A stretch of 30,554 nucleotides of DNA, taken from NCBI GenBank assembly GCA_002293375.1, contig DBDA01000033.1, positions 11,415 through 41,968 of the forward strand, read 5' to 3'. The position numbers and the translations under genes were made by a program. Under the pieces are notes generated by a model. That model worked only from the letters and a program-made list of their open reading frames with translations, was not told the origin of the DNA and did no database searches. The DNA is from Odoribacter sp. UBA944. GTDB lineage: Bacteria > Bacteroidota > Bacteroidia > Bacteroidales > Marinifilaceae. Shown in pieces: positions 30,534 to 30,554 of the stretch (the first letter of the stretch is position 1; each line of letters starts with the position of its first letter).

Positions 30534-30554
30534 TAGTCCGTACGGGAATCGAAC
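30534..30554 (-). tRNA. 3' end of a tRNA gene, possibly tRNA-Glu (partial)
   Basis: The minus strand reads GTTCGATTCCCGTACGGACT plus a discriminator A: the T-loop TTCGATT, the 3' half of the T-stem (CCCGT) and a 7-base acceptor strand (ACGGACT). The 5' part, including the anticodon, lies beyond the window. The sequence resembles the 3' end of tRNA-Glu as I recall it from Bacteroides, but the isotype is a guess. Confidence 0.65.

Noticed and set aside
1..30554. CRISPR array, insertion sequence, prophage or integrase
   Set aside because: No spaced direct repeats, transposase or integrase motifs, or terminal inverted repeats were found; the only tandem array is the short 11-bp repeat.

Overview
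The window looks like a chromosomal stretch from a member of the Bacteroidales (phylum Bacteroidota). The evidence is the repeated promoter signature TTG/TTTG – 18-21 bases – TAnnTTTG, the scarcity of Shine-Dalgarno sites, and families that are typical of this group: DUF3575 and DUF6562-like lipoproteins, an HU-CCDC81 protein, a half-length 'glycogen synthase', an M56 sensor carrying a TonB C-terminal domain, and UPF0102/YraN. Most of the window is fairly GC-rich. Two genes (17539-18804 and 21845-22240) and the spacer 22241-22688 are clearly AT-rich islands. I saw no transposase, integrase, prophage gene or CRISPR array. The genus cannot be named with confidence.

Layout. (1) 1-4509: a putative surface-lipoprotein (fimbria-like) operon on the minus strand: DUF3575 protein, a frameshifted DUF6562-like lipoprotein, and a second such lipoprotein cut by the window edge. 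Diverging from it are two tandem membrane-embedded AraC-type regulators. The first regulator has a frameshift that removes its second DNA-binding helix-turn-helix. Three copies of ATCGTAAA lie between the two units. (2) 4649-9808: housekeeping genes: pyridoxal kinase, pyrF, prfA, yraN, the glycogen-synthase-like protein and galE. (3) 9909-12489: an HU-CCDC81 membrane protein whose promoter shares a palindrome with galE's, then pssA and a DUF1573 protein. (4) 12550-17198: rlmH, a very large multi-pass sensor kinase and a membrane-anchored helix-turn-helix protein in one tight minus-strand run. (5) 17372-18878: a tRNA with a CAT anticodon, with clear promoter and terminator, then an AT-rich orphan exported protein. 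(6) 18965-21757: a flavin-reductase-like protein and an M3 lipoprotein peptidase, separated by a strong terminator. (7) 21845-25822: a small membrane protein, a TPR protein translationally coupled to a two-domain Rid/chorismatase-like protein, and an MBL-fold hydrolase. (8) 25954-27827: an 11-bp tandem repeat upstream of an ABC-F protein. (9) 27881-30160: a BlaI/M56 sensor-repressor pair with a likely operator palindrome in its promoter. (10) rpsT and the 3' end of a tRNA close the window.

The parts most worth follow-up are the paired membrane AraC-type regulators facing the lipoprotein operon (with two single-base lesions in one cluster), the TPR–chorismatase-like pair, the M56–carboxypeptidase-regulatory–TonB–plug fusion with its operator, the rlmH–giant kinase–membrane HTH unit, and the AT-rich orphan secreted protein with a palindrome in its promoter. 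All functional statements come from reading the sequence and from memory of the families; no database search was run.
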